A stretch of 64,000 nucleotides of DNA from Clusia tigrina (taxonomy: Eukaryota; Arthropoda; Insecta; Diptera; Clusiidae), in NCBI GenBank assembly GCA_920105625.2, contig OV050031.1:92447676-92511675 (forward strand), in the 5' to 3' direction. A program made the translations under genes and the position numbers. Positions 50,960 through 62,911 of the stretch are shown one piece after another (position 1 is the stretch's first letter; each line of letters starts with the position of its first letter). The notes beneath the pieces are model-generated. The model was not told where the DNA came from, searched no databases, and was given only the letters and a program-made list of their open reading frames with translations.

Positions 50960-51743
50960 CTCGAGCCTCTTGTCAATTTAAGCTATTGCTCAAAGCTATG
51001 CTACCCTTGAATCCCAAATAAAACACTGATAAAACTTCAAATGGCCCTAAGTTCTATACAGTACGTCCTACACCTATCAAAGTTTGCAACATACAAATGC
51101 TTGTAACTTTTTACTGGAGCGTCATAAAACCTTGAAATTTTTTTACAATAAAGTACTCGAGCCTCTTGTCAATTTAAGCTATCGCTCAAAGCTATGCTAC
51201 CCTTGAGTCCCAAATAAAACACTGATAAAACTTCAAATGGCCCTAAATTATATATGGTACGTCCTACACCTATCAAAGTTTGGAACATATAAATGCTTGT
51301 AACTTTTTACTGGAGCGTCATAAAACCTTGAAATTTTGTAACAATAAAGTACTCGAGCCTCTTGTCAATTTAAGCTATTGCTCAAAGCTATGCTACCCTT
51401 GAATCCCAAACAAAACACTGATAAAACTTCAAATGGCCCTAACTTCTATACGGTACGTCCTACACCTATCAAAGTTTTCAACATACAAATGCTTGTAACT
51501 TTTTATTGGAGCGTCATAAAACCTTGAAATTTTGTAACAATAAAGTACTCGAGCCTCTTGTCAATTTAAGCTATCGCTCAAAGCTATGCTACCCTTGAGT
51601 CCCAAATCATACACTGATAAAACGTCAAATGGCCCTAAATTCTGTACGGTACGTCCTACACCTATCAAAGTTTGCAACATATAAATGCTCGTAACTTTTT
51701 ACTGGAGCGTCATAAAACCTTGAAATTTTGTAACAATAAAGTA
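50960..51743. repeat. Block E: extra D3/D1 D2 D3 D4 set (4 monomers, 784 bp)
   Basis: These four monomers repeat 49784-50567 at +1176, with private changes aattatatatgg and gtttggaac in the D2 member. The aattatatatgg variant is otherwise typical of type H3 in block F, which hints at exchange with that block or a shared origin. Confidence 0.82.
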
Positions 51744-52331
51744 CTCGAGCCTCTTGTCAATTTAAGCTATCACTCAGAGCTATGCTACCCTTGAGTCCCA
51801 AATCAATCACTTATAAAACTTCAAATGGCCTTAACTTCTATACGGTACGTCCTACACCTATCAAAGTTTGCAACATACAAATGCTTGTAACTTTTTACAG
51901 GAGCGTCATAAAACCTTGAAATTTTGTAACAATAAAGTATTCGAGCCGCTTGTCAATTTAAGCTATCGCTCAAAGCTATGCTACCTTTGAGTCCCAAATC
52001 ATACACTGCTAAAACTTCAAATGGCCCTAAATTCTGTACGGTACGTCCCACACCTATCAAAGTTTGCAACATACAAATGCTTGTAACTTTTTACTGGAGC
52101 GTCATAAAACCTTGAAATTTTGGAACAATACAGTACTCGAGCCTCTAGTCAATTTAAGCTATCGCTCAAAGCTATGCTACCCTTGAATTCCAAATCAAAC
52201 ACTGATAAAACTTCAAATGGCCCTAACTTCTGTACGGTACGTCCTACACCTATCAAAGTTTGCAACACACAAATGCATTTAACTTTTTACTGGAGCGTCA
52301 TAAAACATTGAAATTTTGTAACAATAAAGTA
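51744..52331. repeat. Block E: B3 E1 E2 (3 monomers)
   Basis: B3 has tatcactcagagc and aatcaatcac, the latter shared with the B3 at 48608. E1 has gtattcgag, tacctttgag and cactgctaaaac. E2 has aatacagtactcg and ccttgaattcc. At 48608-48999 the same stretch is one monomer shorter because E1 and E2 are fused into one hybrid unit (48804). Confidence 0.84.
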
Positions 52332-54290
52332 CTCGAGCCTCTTGTCAATTTAAGCTATCGCTCAAAGCTATGCTACCCTTAAGTCCCAAATAAAACACTG
52401 ATAAAACTTCAAATGGCCCTAACTTCTATACGGTACGTCCTACACCTATCAAAGTTTGCAACATACAAATGCTTGTAACTTTTTATTGGAGCGTCATAAA
52501 ACCTTGAAATTATGTAACAATAAAGTACTCGAGCCTCTTGTCAATTTAAGCTATCGCTCAAAGCTATGCTACCCTTGAGTCCCAAATCAAACACTGATAA
52601 AACTTCAAATGGCCCTAACTTCTATACGGCACGTCCTGCACCTATCAAAATTTGCAACATACAAATGCTTGTAACTTTTTACTGGAGCGTCATAAAACCT
52701 TGAAATTTTGTAACAGTAAAGTACTCGAGCCACTTGTCAATTTAAGCTATCGCTCAAAGCTATGCTACCCTTGAGTCCCAAATCAAACACTGATAAAACT
52801 TCAAATGGCCCTAACTTCTATACGGTACGTCCTACACCTATCAAAGTTTGCAACATACAAATGCTTGTAACTTTTTACTGGAGCGTCATAAAACCTTGAA
52901 ATTTTATAACAATAAAGCACTCGAGCCGCTTGTCAATTTAAGCTATCGCTCAAAGCTATGCTACCCTTGAGTCCCAAATCATACACTGATAAAACTTCAA
53001 ATGGCCCTAAATTCTGTACGGTACGTCCTACACCTATCAAAGTTACCAACATATAAATGCTTGTAACTTTTTACTGGAGCGTCATAAAAATTGAAATTTT
53101 GTAACAATAAAGTACTCGAGCCTCTTGTCAATTTAAGCTATTGCTCAAAGCTATGCTACCCTTGAATCCCAAATAAAACACTGATAAAACTTCAAATGGC
53201 CCTAAGTTCTATACAGTACGTCCTACACCTATCAAAGTTTGCAACATACAAATGCTTGTAACTTTTTACTGGAGCGTCATAAAACCTTGAAATTTTTTTA
53301 CAATAAAGTACTCGAGCCTCTTGTCAATTTAAGCTATCGCTCAAAGCTATGCTACCCTTGAGTCCCAAATAAAACACTGATAAAACTTCAAATGGCCCTA
53401 AATTCTATATGGTACGTCCTACACCTATCAAAGTTTGCAACATATAAATGCTTGTAACTTTTTACTGGAGCGTCATAAAACCTTGAAATTTTGTAACAAT
53501 AAAGTACTCGAGCCTCTTGTCAATTTAAGCTATTGCTCAAAGCTATGCTACCCTTGAATCCCAAACAAAACACTGATAAAACTTCAAATGGCCCTAACTT
53601 CTATACGGTACGTCCTACACCTATCAAAGTTTTCAACATACAAATGCTTGTAACTTTTTATTGGAGCGTCATAAAACCTTGAAATTTTGTAACAATAAAG
53701 TACTCGAGCCTCTTGTCAATTTAAGCTATCGCTCAAAGCTATGCTACCCTTGAGTCCCAAATCATACACTGATAAAACGTCAAATGGCCCTAAATTCTGT
53801 ACGGTACGTCCTACACCTATCAAAGTTTGCAACATATAAATGCTCGTAACTTTTTACTGGAGCGTCATAAAACCTTGAAATTTTGTAACAATAAAGTACT
53901 CGAGCCTCTTGTCAATTTAAGCTATCGCTCAAAGCTATGCTACCCTTGAGTCCCAAATCAAACACTGATAAAACTTCAAATGGCCCTAAGTTCTATACAG
54001 TACGTCCTACACCTATCAAAGTTTGCAACATACAAATGCTTGTAACTTTTTACTGGAGCGTCATAAAACCTTGAAATTTTGTAACAATAAAGTACTCGAG
54101 CCTCTTGTCAATTTAAGCTATCGCTCAAAGCTATGCTACCCTTGAGTCCCAAATAAAACACTGATAAAACTTCAAATGGCCCTAAATTCTATATGGTACG
54201 TCCTACACCTATCAAAGTTTGCAACATATAAATGCTTCTAACTTTTTACTGGAGCGTCATAAAACCTTGAAATTTTGTAACAATAAAGTA
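52332..54290. repeat. Block E: 10-monomer segment, copy 2 (1959 bp)
   Basis: F1 C1a C1b C2 D3/D1 D2 D3 D4 D5 D2' repeat as in 49000-50959. The copy is one base shorter because the C2 monomer (52920) reads cataaaaattgaaat near 53085. The CTCGAG start of the next monomer is therefore at 53115. The acagtaaag marker is at 52713. Confidence 0.9.
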
Positions 54291-55662
54291 CTCGAGCCTC
54301 TTGTCAATTTAAGCTATTGCTCAAAGCTATGCTACCCTTGAATCCCAAATAAAACACTGATAAAACTTCAAATGGCCCTAACTTCTATACGGAACGTCCT
54401 ACACCTATCAAAGTTTGCAACATACAATTGCTTGTAACTTTTTATTGGAGCGTCATAAAAGCTTGAAATTTTGTGACAATAAAGTACTCGAGCCTCTTGT
54501 CAATTTAAGCTATCGCTCAAAGCTATGCTACCCTTGAGTCCCAAATCAAACACTGATAAAACTTCAAATGGCCCTAACTTCTATACGGTACGTCCTGCAT
54601 CTATCAAAGTTTGCAACATACAAATGCTTGTAACTTTTTATTGGAGCGTCATAAAACCTTGAAATTTTGTAACAATAAAGTACTCGAGCCTCTTGTCAAT
54701 TTAAGCTATCGCTCAAAGCTATGCTACCCTTAAGTCCCGAATCAAACACTGATAAAACTTCAAATGGCCCTAAGTTCTATACAGTACGTCCTACACCTAT
54801 CAAAGTTTGCAACATACAAATGCTTGTAACTTTTTACTGGAGCGTCATAAAACCTTGAAATTTTGTAACAATAAAGTACTCGAGCCATTTGTCAATTTAA
54901 GCTATCCCTCAAAGCTATGCTACCCTTCAGTCCCAAATCAAACACTGATAAAACTTCAAATGGCCCTAACTTATGTACGGTACGTCCTACACCTATCAAA
55001 GTTTGCAACACACAAATGCATTTAACTTTTTACTGGAGCGTCATAAAACCTTGAAATTTTGTAACAATAAAGTACTCGAGCCGCTTGTGAATTTAAGCTA
55101 TCGCTCAAAGCTATGCTACCCTTGAATCCCAAATCATACACTGATAAAACTTCAAATGGCCCTAAATTCTGTACGGTATGTCCTACACCTATCAAAGTTT
55201 GCAACATATAAATGCTCGTAACTTTTTACTGGAGCGTCATAAAACCTTGAAATTTTGTAACAATAAAGTACTCGAGCCTCTTGTCAATTTAAGCTATCGC
55301 TCAAAGCTATGCTACCCTTGAGTCCCAAATCAAACACTGATAAAACTTCAAATGGCCCTAAGTTCTATACAGTACGTCCTACACCTATCAAAGTTTGCAA
55401 CATACAAAAGCTTGTAACTTTTTACTGGAGCGTCATAAAACCTTGAAATTTTGTAACAATAAAGTACTCGAGCCTCTTGTCAATTTAAGCTATCGCTCAA
55501 AGCTGTGCTACCCTTGAGTCCCAAATAAAACACTGATAAAACTTCAAATGGCCCTAAATTATATATGGTACGTCCTACACCTATCAAAGTTTGCAACATA
55601 TAAATGCTTGTAACTTTTTACTGAAGCGTCATAAAACCTTGAAATTTTGTAACAATAAAGTA
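54291..55662. repeat. Block F: first 7-monomer unit (1372 bp)
   Basis: The order is G1, G2, an unmatched monomer with cttaagtcccgaatc (54683), G4, H1, H2, H3. H1 has the rare cttgtgaattt and acggtatgtcc, which reappear at 58014. The monomer at 55271 has catacaaaagcttg, found nowhere else that I saw. Confidence 0.84.
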
Positions 55663-58601
55663 CTCGAGCCTCTTGTCAATTTAAGCTATTGCTCAAAGCT
55701 ATGCTACCCTTGAATCCCAAATAAAACACTGATAAATCTTCAAATGGCCCTAACTTCTATACGATACGTCCTACACCTATCAAAGTTTGCAACATACAAA
55801 TGCTTGTAACTTTTTATTGGAGCGTCATAAAACCTTGAAATTTTGTGACAATAAAGTACTCGAGCCTCTTGTCAATTTAAGCTATCGCTCAAAGCTATGC
55901 TACCCTTGAGTCCCAAATCAAACACTGATAAAACTTCAAATGGCCCTAACTTCTATACGGTACGTCCTGCATCTATCAAAGTTTGCAACATACAAATGCT
56001 TGTAACTTTTTATTGGAGCGTCATAAAACCTTGAAATTTTGGAACAATAAAGTACTCGAGCCTCTTGTCAATTTAAGCTATCGCTCAAAGTTATGCTACC
56101 CTTGAGTCCCAAATCAAACACTGATAAACTTCAAATGGCTCTAACTTCTATACGGTACGTCCTACACCTATCAAAGTTTGCAACATACAAATGCTTGTAA
56201 CTTTTTACTGGAGCGTCATAAAACCTTGAAATTTTGTAACAATAAAGTACTCGAGCCGCTTGTCAATTTAAGCTATCGCTCAAAGCTATGTTACCCTTGA
56301 GTCCCAAATCATACAATGATAAAACTTCAAATGGCCCTAAATTCTGTACGGTACGTCCTACACCTATCAAAGTTTGCAACACACAAATGCATTTAACTTT
56401 TTACTGGAGCGTCATAAAACCTTGAAATTTTGTAACAATAAAGTACTCGAGCCGCTTGTCAATTTAAGCTATCGCTCAAAGCTATGCTACCCTTGAGTCC
56501 CAAATCATACACTGATAAAACTTCAAATGGCCCTAAATTCTGTACGGTACGTCCTACACCTATCAAAGTTTGCAACATATAAATGCTCGTAACTTTTTAC
56601 TGGAGCGTCATAAAACCTTGAAATTTTGTAACACTAAAGTACTCGAGCCTCTTGTCAATTTACGCTATCGCTCAAAGCTATGCTACCCTTGAGTCCCAAA
56701 TCAAACACTGATAAGACTTCAAATGGCCCTAAGTTCTATAAAGTACGTCCTACACCTATCAAAGTTTGCAACATACAAATGCTTGTAACTTTTTACTGGA
56801 GCGTCATAAAACCTTGAAATTTTGTAACAATAAAGTACTCGAGCCTCTTGTCAATTTAAGCTATCGCTCAAAGCTGTGCTACCCTTGAGTCCCAAATAAA
56901 ACACTGATAAAACTTCAAATGGCCCTAAATTATATATGGTACGTCCTACACCTATCAAAGTTTGCAATATATAAATGCTTGTAACTTTTTACTGGAGCGT
57001 CATAAAACCTTGAAATTTTGTAACAATAAAGTACTCGAGCCTCTAGTCAATTTAAGCTATTGCTCAAAGCTATGCTACCCTTGAATCCCAAATAAAACAC
57101 TGATAAAACTTCAAATGGCCCTAACTTCTATACGGAACGTCCTACACCTATCAAAGTTTGCAACATACAAATGCTTGTAACTTTTTATTGGAGCGTCATA
57201 AAACCTTGAAATTTTGTGACAATAAAGTACTCGAGCCTCTTGTCAATTTAAGCTATCGCTCAAAGCTATGCTACCCTTGAGTCCCAAATCAAACACTGAT
57301 AAAACTTCAAATGGCCCTAACTTCTATACGGTACATCCTGCATCTATCAAAGTTTGCAACATACAAATGCTTGTAACTTTTTACTGGAGCGTCATAAAAT
57401 CTTGAAATTTTGTAACAATAAAGTACTCGAGCCATTTGTCAATTTAAGCTATCGCTCAAAGCTATGCTACCCTTCAGTCCCAAATCAAACACTGATAAAA
57501 CTTCAAATGGCCCTAACTTATGTACGGTACGTCCTACACCTATCAAAGTTTGCAACACACAAATGCATTTAACTTTTTACTGGAGCGTCATAAAACCTTG
57601 AAATTTTGTAACAATAAAGTACTCGAGCCGCTTGTCAATTTAAGCTATCGCTCAATGCTATGCTACCCTTGAGTCCCAAATCATACACTGATAAAACTTC
57701 AAATGGCCCTAAATTCTGTACGGTACGTCCTACTCCTATCAAAGTTTGCAACATATAAATGCTCGTAACTTTTTACTGGAGCGTCATAAAACCTTGAAAT
57801 TTTGTAACAATAAAGTAGTCGAGCCTCTTGTCAATTTAAGCTATCGCTCAAAGCTATGCTACCCTTGAGTCCCAAATCAAACACTGATAAAACTTCAAAT
57901 GGCCCTAACTTATGTACGGTACGTCCTACACCTATCAAAGTTTGCAACACACAAATGCATTTAACTTTTTACTGGAGCGTCATAAAACCTTGAAATTTTG
58001 TAACAATAAAGTACTCGAGCCGCTTGTGAATTTAAGCTATCGCTCAAAGCTATGCTACCCTTGAATCCCAAATCATACACTGATAAAACTTCAAATGGCC
58101 CTAAATTCTGTACGGTATGTCCTACACCTATCAAAGTTTGCAACATATAAATGCTCGTAACTTTTTACTGGAGCGTCATAAAACCTTGAAATTTTGTAAC
58201 AATAAAGTACTCGAGCCTCTTGTCAATTTAAGCTATCGCTCAAAGCTATGCTACCCTTGAGTCCCAAATCAAACACTGATAAAACTTCAAATGGCCCTAA
58301 GTTCTATACAGTACGTCCTACACCTATCAAAGTTTGCAACTTACAAATGCTTGTAACTTTTTACTGGAGCGTCATAAAACCTTGAAATTTTGTAACAATA
58401 AAGTACTCGAGCCTCTTGTCAATTTAAGCTATCGCTCAAAGCTGTGCTACCCTTGAGTCCCAAATAAAACACTGATAAAACTTCAAATGGCCCTAAATTA
58501 TATATGGTACGTCCTACACCTATCAAAGTTTGCAACATATAAATGCTTGTAACTTTTTACTGGAGCGTCATAAAACCTTGAAATTTTGTAACAATAAAGT
58601 A
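55663..58601. repeat. Block F: 15-monomer unit 1 (2939 bp)
   Basis: The order is G1 G2 G3 J1 J2 H2 H3, then G1 G2 G4 J2 plus a mixed monomer (57818), then H1 H2 H3. G3 at 56055 is 195 bp because tgataaaact has become tgataaact. The monomer at 57818 has gtagtcgag in place of gtactcgag, with a G4-like right half. Confidence 0.87.
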
Positions 58602-61147
58602 CTCGAGCCTCTTGTCAATTTAAGCTATTGCTCAAAGCTATGCTACCCTTGAATCCCAAATAAAACACTGATAAAACTTCAAATGGCCCTAACTTCTATA
58701 CGGAACGTCCTACACCTATCAAAGTTTGCAACATACAAATGCTTGTAACTTTTTATTGGAGCGTCATAAAACCTTGAAATTTTGTGACAATAAAGTACTC
58801 GAGCCTCTTGTCAATTTAAGCTATCGCTCAAAGCTATGCTACCCTTGAGTCCCAAATCAAACACTGATAAAACTTCAAATGGCCCTAACTTCTATACGGT
58901 ACGTCCTGCATCTATCAAAGTTTGCAACATACAAATGCTTGTAACTTTTTATTGGAGCGTCATAAAACCTTGAAATTTTGGAACAATAAAGTACTCGAGC
59001 CTCTTGTCAATTTAAGCTATCGCTCAAAGGTATGCTACCCTTGAGTCCCAAATCAAACACTGATAAACTTCAAATGGCTCTAACTTCTATACGGTACGTC
59101 CTACACCTATCAAAGTTTGCAACATACAAATGCTTGTAACTTTTTACTGGAGCGTCATAAAACCTAGAAATTTTGTAACAATAAAGTACTCGAGCCGCTT
59201 GTCAATTTAAGCTATCGCTCAAAGCTATGCTACCCTTGAGTCCCAAATCATACAATGATAAAACTTCAAATGGCCCTAAATTCTGTACGGTACGTCCTAC
59301 ACCTATCAAAGTTTGCAACACACAAATGCATTTAACTTTTTACTGGAGCGTCATAAAACCTTGAAATTTTGTAACAATAAAGTACTCGAGCCGCTTGTCA
59401 ATTTAAGCTATCGCTCAAAGCTATGCTACCCTTGAGTCCCAAATCATACACTGATAAAACTTCAAATGGCCCTAAATTCTGTACGGTACGTCCTACACCT
59501 ATCAAAGTTTGCAACATATAAATGCTCGTAACTTTTTACTGGAGCGTCATAAAACCTTGAAATTTTGTAACACTAAAGTACTCGAGCCTCTTGTCAATTT
59601 ACGCTATCGCTCAAAGCTATGCTACCCTTGAGTCCCAAATCAAACACTGATAAAACTTCAAATGGCCCTAAGTTCTATAAAGTACGTCCTACACCTATCA
59701 AAGTTTGCAACATACAAATGCTTGTAACTTTTTACTGGAGCGTCATAAAACCTTGAAATTTTGTAACAATAAAGTACTCGAGCCTCTTGTCAATTTAAGC
59801 TATCGCTCAAAGCTGTGCTACCCTTGAGTCCCAAATAAAACACTGATAAAACTTCAAATGGCCCTAAATTATATATGGTACGTCCTACACCTATCAAAGT
59901 TTGCAACATATAAATGCTTGTAACTTTTTACTGGAGCGTCATAAAACCTTGAAATTTTGTAACAATAAAGTACTCGAGCCTCTAGTCAATTTAAGCTATT
60001 GCTCAAGCTATGCTACCCTTGAATCCCAAATAAAACACTGATAAAACTTCAAATGGCCCTAACTTCTATACGGAACGTCCTACACCTATCAAAGTTTGCA
60101 ACATACAAATGCTTGTAACTTTTTATTGGAGCGTCATAAAACCTTGAAATTTTGTGACAATAAAGTACTCGAGCCTCTTGTCAATTTAAGCTATCGCTCA
60201 AAGCTATGCTACCCTTGAGTCCCAAATCAAACACTGATAAAACTTCAAATGGCCCTAACTTCTATACGGTACATCCTGCATCTATCAAAGTTTGCAACAT
60301 ACAAATGCTTGTAACTTTTTACTGGAGCGTCATAAAATCTTGAAATTTTGTAACAAGAAAGTACTCGAGCCATTTGTCAATTTAAGCTATCGCTCAAAGC
60401 TATGCTACCCTTCAGTCCCAAATCAAACACTGGTAAAACTTCAAATGGCCCTAACTTATGTACGGTACGTCCTACACCTATCAAAGTTTGCAGCACACAA
60501 ATGCATTTAACTTTTTACTGGAGCGTCATAAAACCTTGAAATTTTGTAACAATAAAGTACTCGAGCCGCTTGTCAATTTAAGCTATCGCTCAATGCTATG
60601 CTACCCTTGAGTCCCAAATCATACACTGATAAAACTTCAAATGGCCCTAAATTCTGTACGGTACGTCCTACACCTATCAAAGTTTGCAACATATAAATGC
60701 TCGTAACTTTTTACTGGAGCGTCATAAAACCTTGAAATTTTGTAACAATAAAGTACTCGAGCCTCTTGTCAATTTAAGCTATCGCTCAAAGCTATGCTAC
60801 CCTTGAGTCCCAAATCAAACACTGATAAAACTTCAAATGGCCCTAAGTTCTATACAGTACGTCCTACACCTATCAAAGTTTGCAACATACAAATGCTTGT
60901 AACTTTTTACTGGAGTGTCATAAAACCTTGAAATTTTGTAACAATAAAGTACTCGAGCCTCTTGTCAATTTAAGCTATCGCTCAAAGCTGTGCTACCCTT
61001 GAGTCCCAAATAAACCACTGATAAAACTTCAAATGGCCCTAAATTATATATGGTACGTCCTACACCTATCAAAGTTTGCAACATATAAATGCTTGTAACT
61101 TTTTACTGGAGCGTCATAAAACCTTGAAATTTTGTAACAATAAAGTA
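58602..61147. repeat. Block F: second large unit (13 monomers, 2546 bp)
   Basis: G1 G2 G3 J1 J2 H2 H3 repeat 55663-57033 at +2939, including the 195 bp G3 (58994) and aacactaaag. Then come G1 G2 G4 J2 H2 H3, two monomers fewer than in unit 1. The G1 at 59973 has lost one base (gctcaagctatg), so it is 195 bp. Confidence 0.87.
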
Positions 61148-61735
61148 CTCGAGCCTCTTGTCAATTTAAGCTATTGCTCAAAGCTATGCTACCCTTGAAT
61201 CCCAAATAAAACACTGATAAAACTTCAAATGGCCCTAACTTCTATACGGAACGTCCTACACCTATCAAAGTTTGCAACATACAAATGCTTGTAACTTTTT
61301 ATTGGAGCGTCATAAAACCTTGAAATTTTGTGACAATAAAGTACTCGAGCCTCTTGTCAATTTAAGCTATCGCTCAAAGCTATGCTACCCTTGAGTCCCA
61401 AATCAAACACTGATAAAACTTCAAATGGCCCTAACTTCTATACGGTACGTCCTGCATCTATCAAAGTTTGCAACATACAAATGCTTGTAACTTTTTACTG
61501 GAGCGTCATAAAACCTTGAAATTTTGTAACAATAAAGTACTCGAGCCATTTGTCAATTTAAGCTATCGCTCAAAGCTATGCTACCCTTCAGTCCCAAATC
61601 AAACACTGATAAAACTTCAAATGGCCCTAACTTCTGTACGGTACGTCCTACACCTATCAAAGTTTGCAACACACAAATGCATTTAACTTTTTACTGGAGC
61701 GTCATAAAACATTGAAATTTTGTAACAATAAAGTA
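61148..61735. repeat. Block F: G1 G2 G4 (3 monomers)
   Basis: These are the same three types that follow one another at 57034 and 59973, with ccattt and cttcagtccc in G4. The G4 here reads cttctgtacgg in place of the cttatgtacgg of its relatives, and it is followed by an abrupt switch to block-A-like monomers. Confidence 0.85.
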
Positions 61736-62323
61736 CTCGAGCATCTTGTCAATTTAAGCTATCGCTCAAAGCTATGCTACCCTTAAGTCCCAAATAAAAC
61801 ACTGATAAAACTTCAAATGGCCCTAAATTCTATACGGTACGTCCTACACCTATCAAAGTTTGCAACATATAAATGCTTGTAACTTTTTACTGGAGCATCA
61901 TAAAACCTTGAAATTTTGTAACAATAAAGTACTCGAGCCTCTTGTCAATTTAAGCTATTGCTCAAAGCTATGCTACCCTTGAATCCCAAATAAAACACTG
62001 ATAAAACTTCAAATGGCCCTAACTTCTGTACGGTACGTCCTACACCTATCAAAGTTTGCAACATACAAATGCTTGTAACTTTTTATTGGAGCATCATAAA
62101 ACCTTGAAATTTTGTAACAATAAAGTACTCGAGCCTCTTGTCAATTTAAGCTATTGCTCAAAGCTATGCTACCCTTGAATCCCAAATAAAACACTGATAA
62201 AACTTCAAATGGCCGTAACTTCTGTACGGTACGTCCTACACCTATCAAAGTTTGCAACATACAAATGCTTGTAACTTTTTACTGGAGCGTCATAAAACCT
62301 TGAAATTTTGTAACAATAAAGTA
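61736..62323. repeat. Block-A-like island in block F (3 monomers, 588 bp)
   Basis: The first monomer has cattgaaat, gagcatctt, cttaagtcccaaataaaac and catataaatg, a combination otherwise seen only at 431, 2783 and 5331. The next has tattgctc and gaatcccaaataaaac before ttattgg, as in block A. The third is a near copy of the second, with ggccgtaac. Two gcatcat changes flank them. I infer gene conversion or translocation from a block-A-type array, or a retained ancestral segment. Confidence 0.7.
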
Positions 62324-62911
62324 CTCGAGCCATTTGTCAATTTAAGCTATCCCTCAAAGCTATGCTACCCTTCAGTCCCAAATCAAACACTGATAAAACT
62401 TCAAATGGCCCTAACTTATGTACGGTACGTCCTACACCTATCAAAGTTTGCAACATATAAATGCTTGTAACTTTTTAGTGGAGCGTCATAAAACCTTGAA
62501 ATTTTGTAACAATAAAGTACTCGAGCCTCTTGTCAATTTAAGCTATTGCTCAAAGCTATGCTACCCTTGAATCCCAAATAAAACACTGATAAAACTTCAA
62601 ATGGCCCTAACTTCTATACGGAACGTCCTACACCTATCAAAGTTTGCAACATACAAATGCTTGTAACTTTTTACTGGAGCGTCATAAAACCTTGAAATTT
62701 TGTAACAATAAAGTACTCGAGCCTCTTGTCAATTTAAGCTATCGCTCAAAGCTGTGCTACCCTTGAGTCCCAAATAAAACACTGATAAAACTTCAAATGG
62801 CCCTAAATTATATATGGTACGTCCTACACCTATCAAAGTTTGCAACATATAAATGCTTGTAACTTTTTAGTGGAGCGTCATAAAACCTTGAAATTTTGTA
62901 ACAATAAAGTA
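62324..62911. repeat. Block F: G4 G1 H3 (3 monomers)
   Basis: G4 resembles the copy at 54879 (ctatccctc, cttatgtacgg) but ends in catataaatg. Both G4 and H3 end in tttttagtgg in place of tttttactgg, a change shared only by these two units and marking a local exchange. G2 is missing between G1 and H3. Confidence 0.82.

Noticed and set aside
54807..55025. 72-codon plus-strand open frames at 54807, 57354, 60292, 61468 and 62252
   Set aside because: They all start at the same point of the monomer upstream of type G4 units. Their repetition reflects HOR copying, and there is no sign of selection on a protein.
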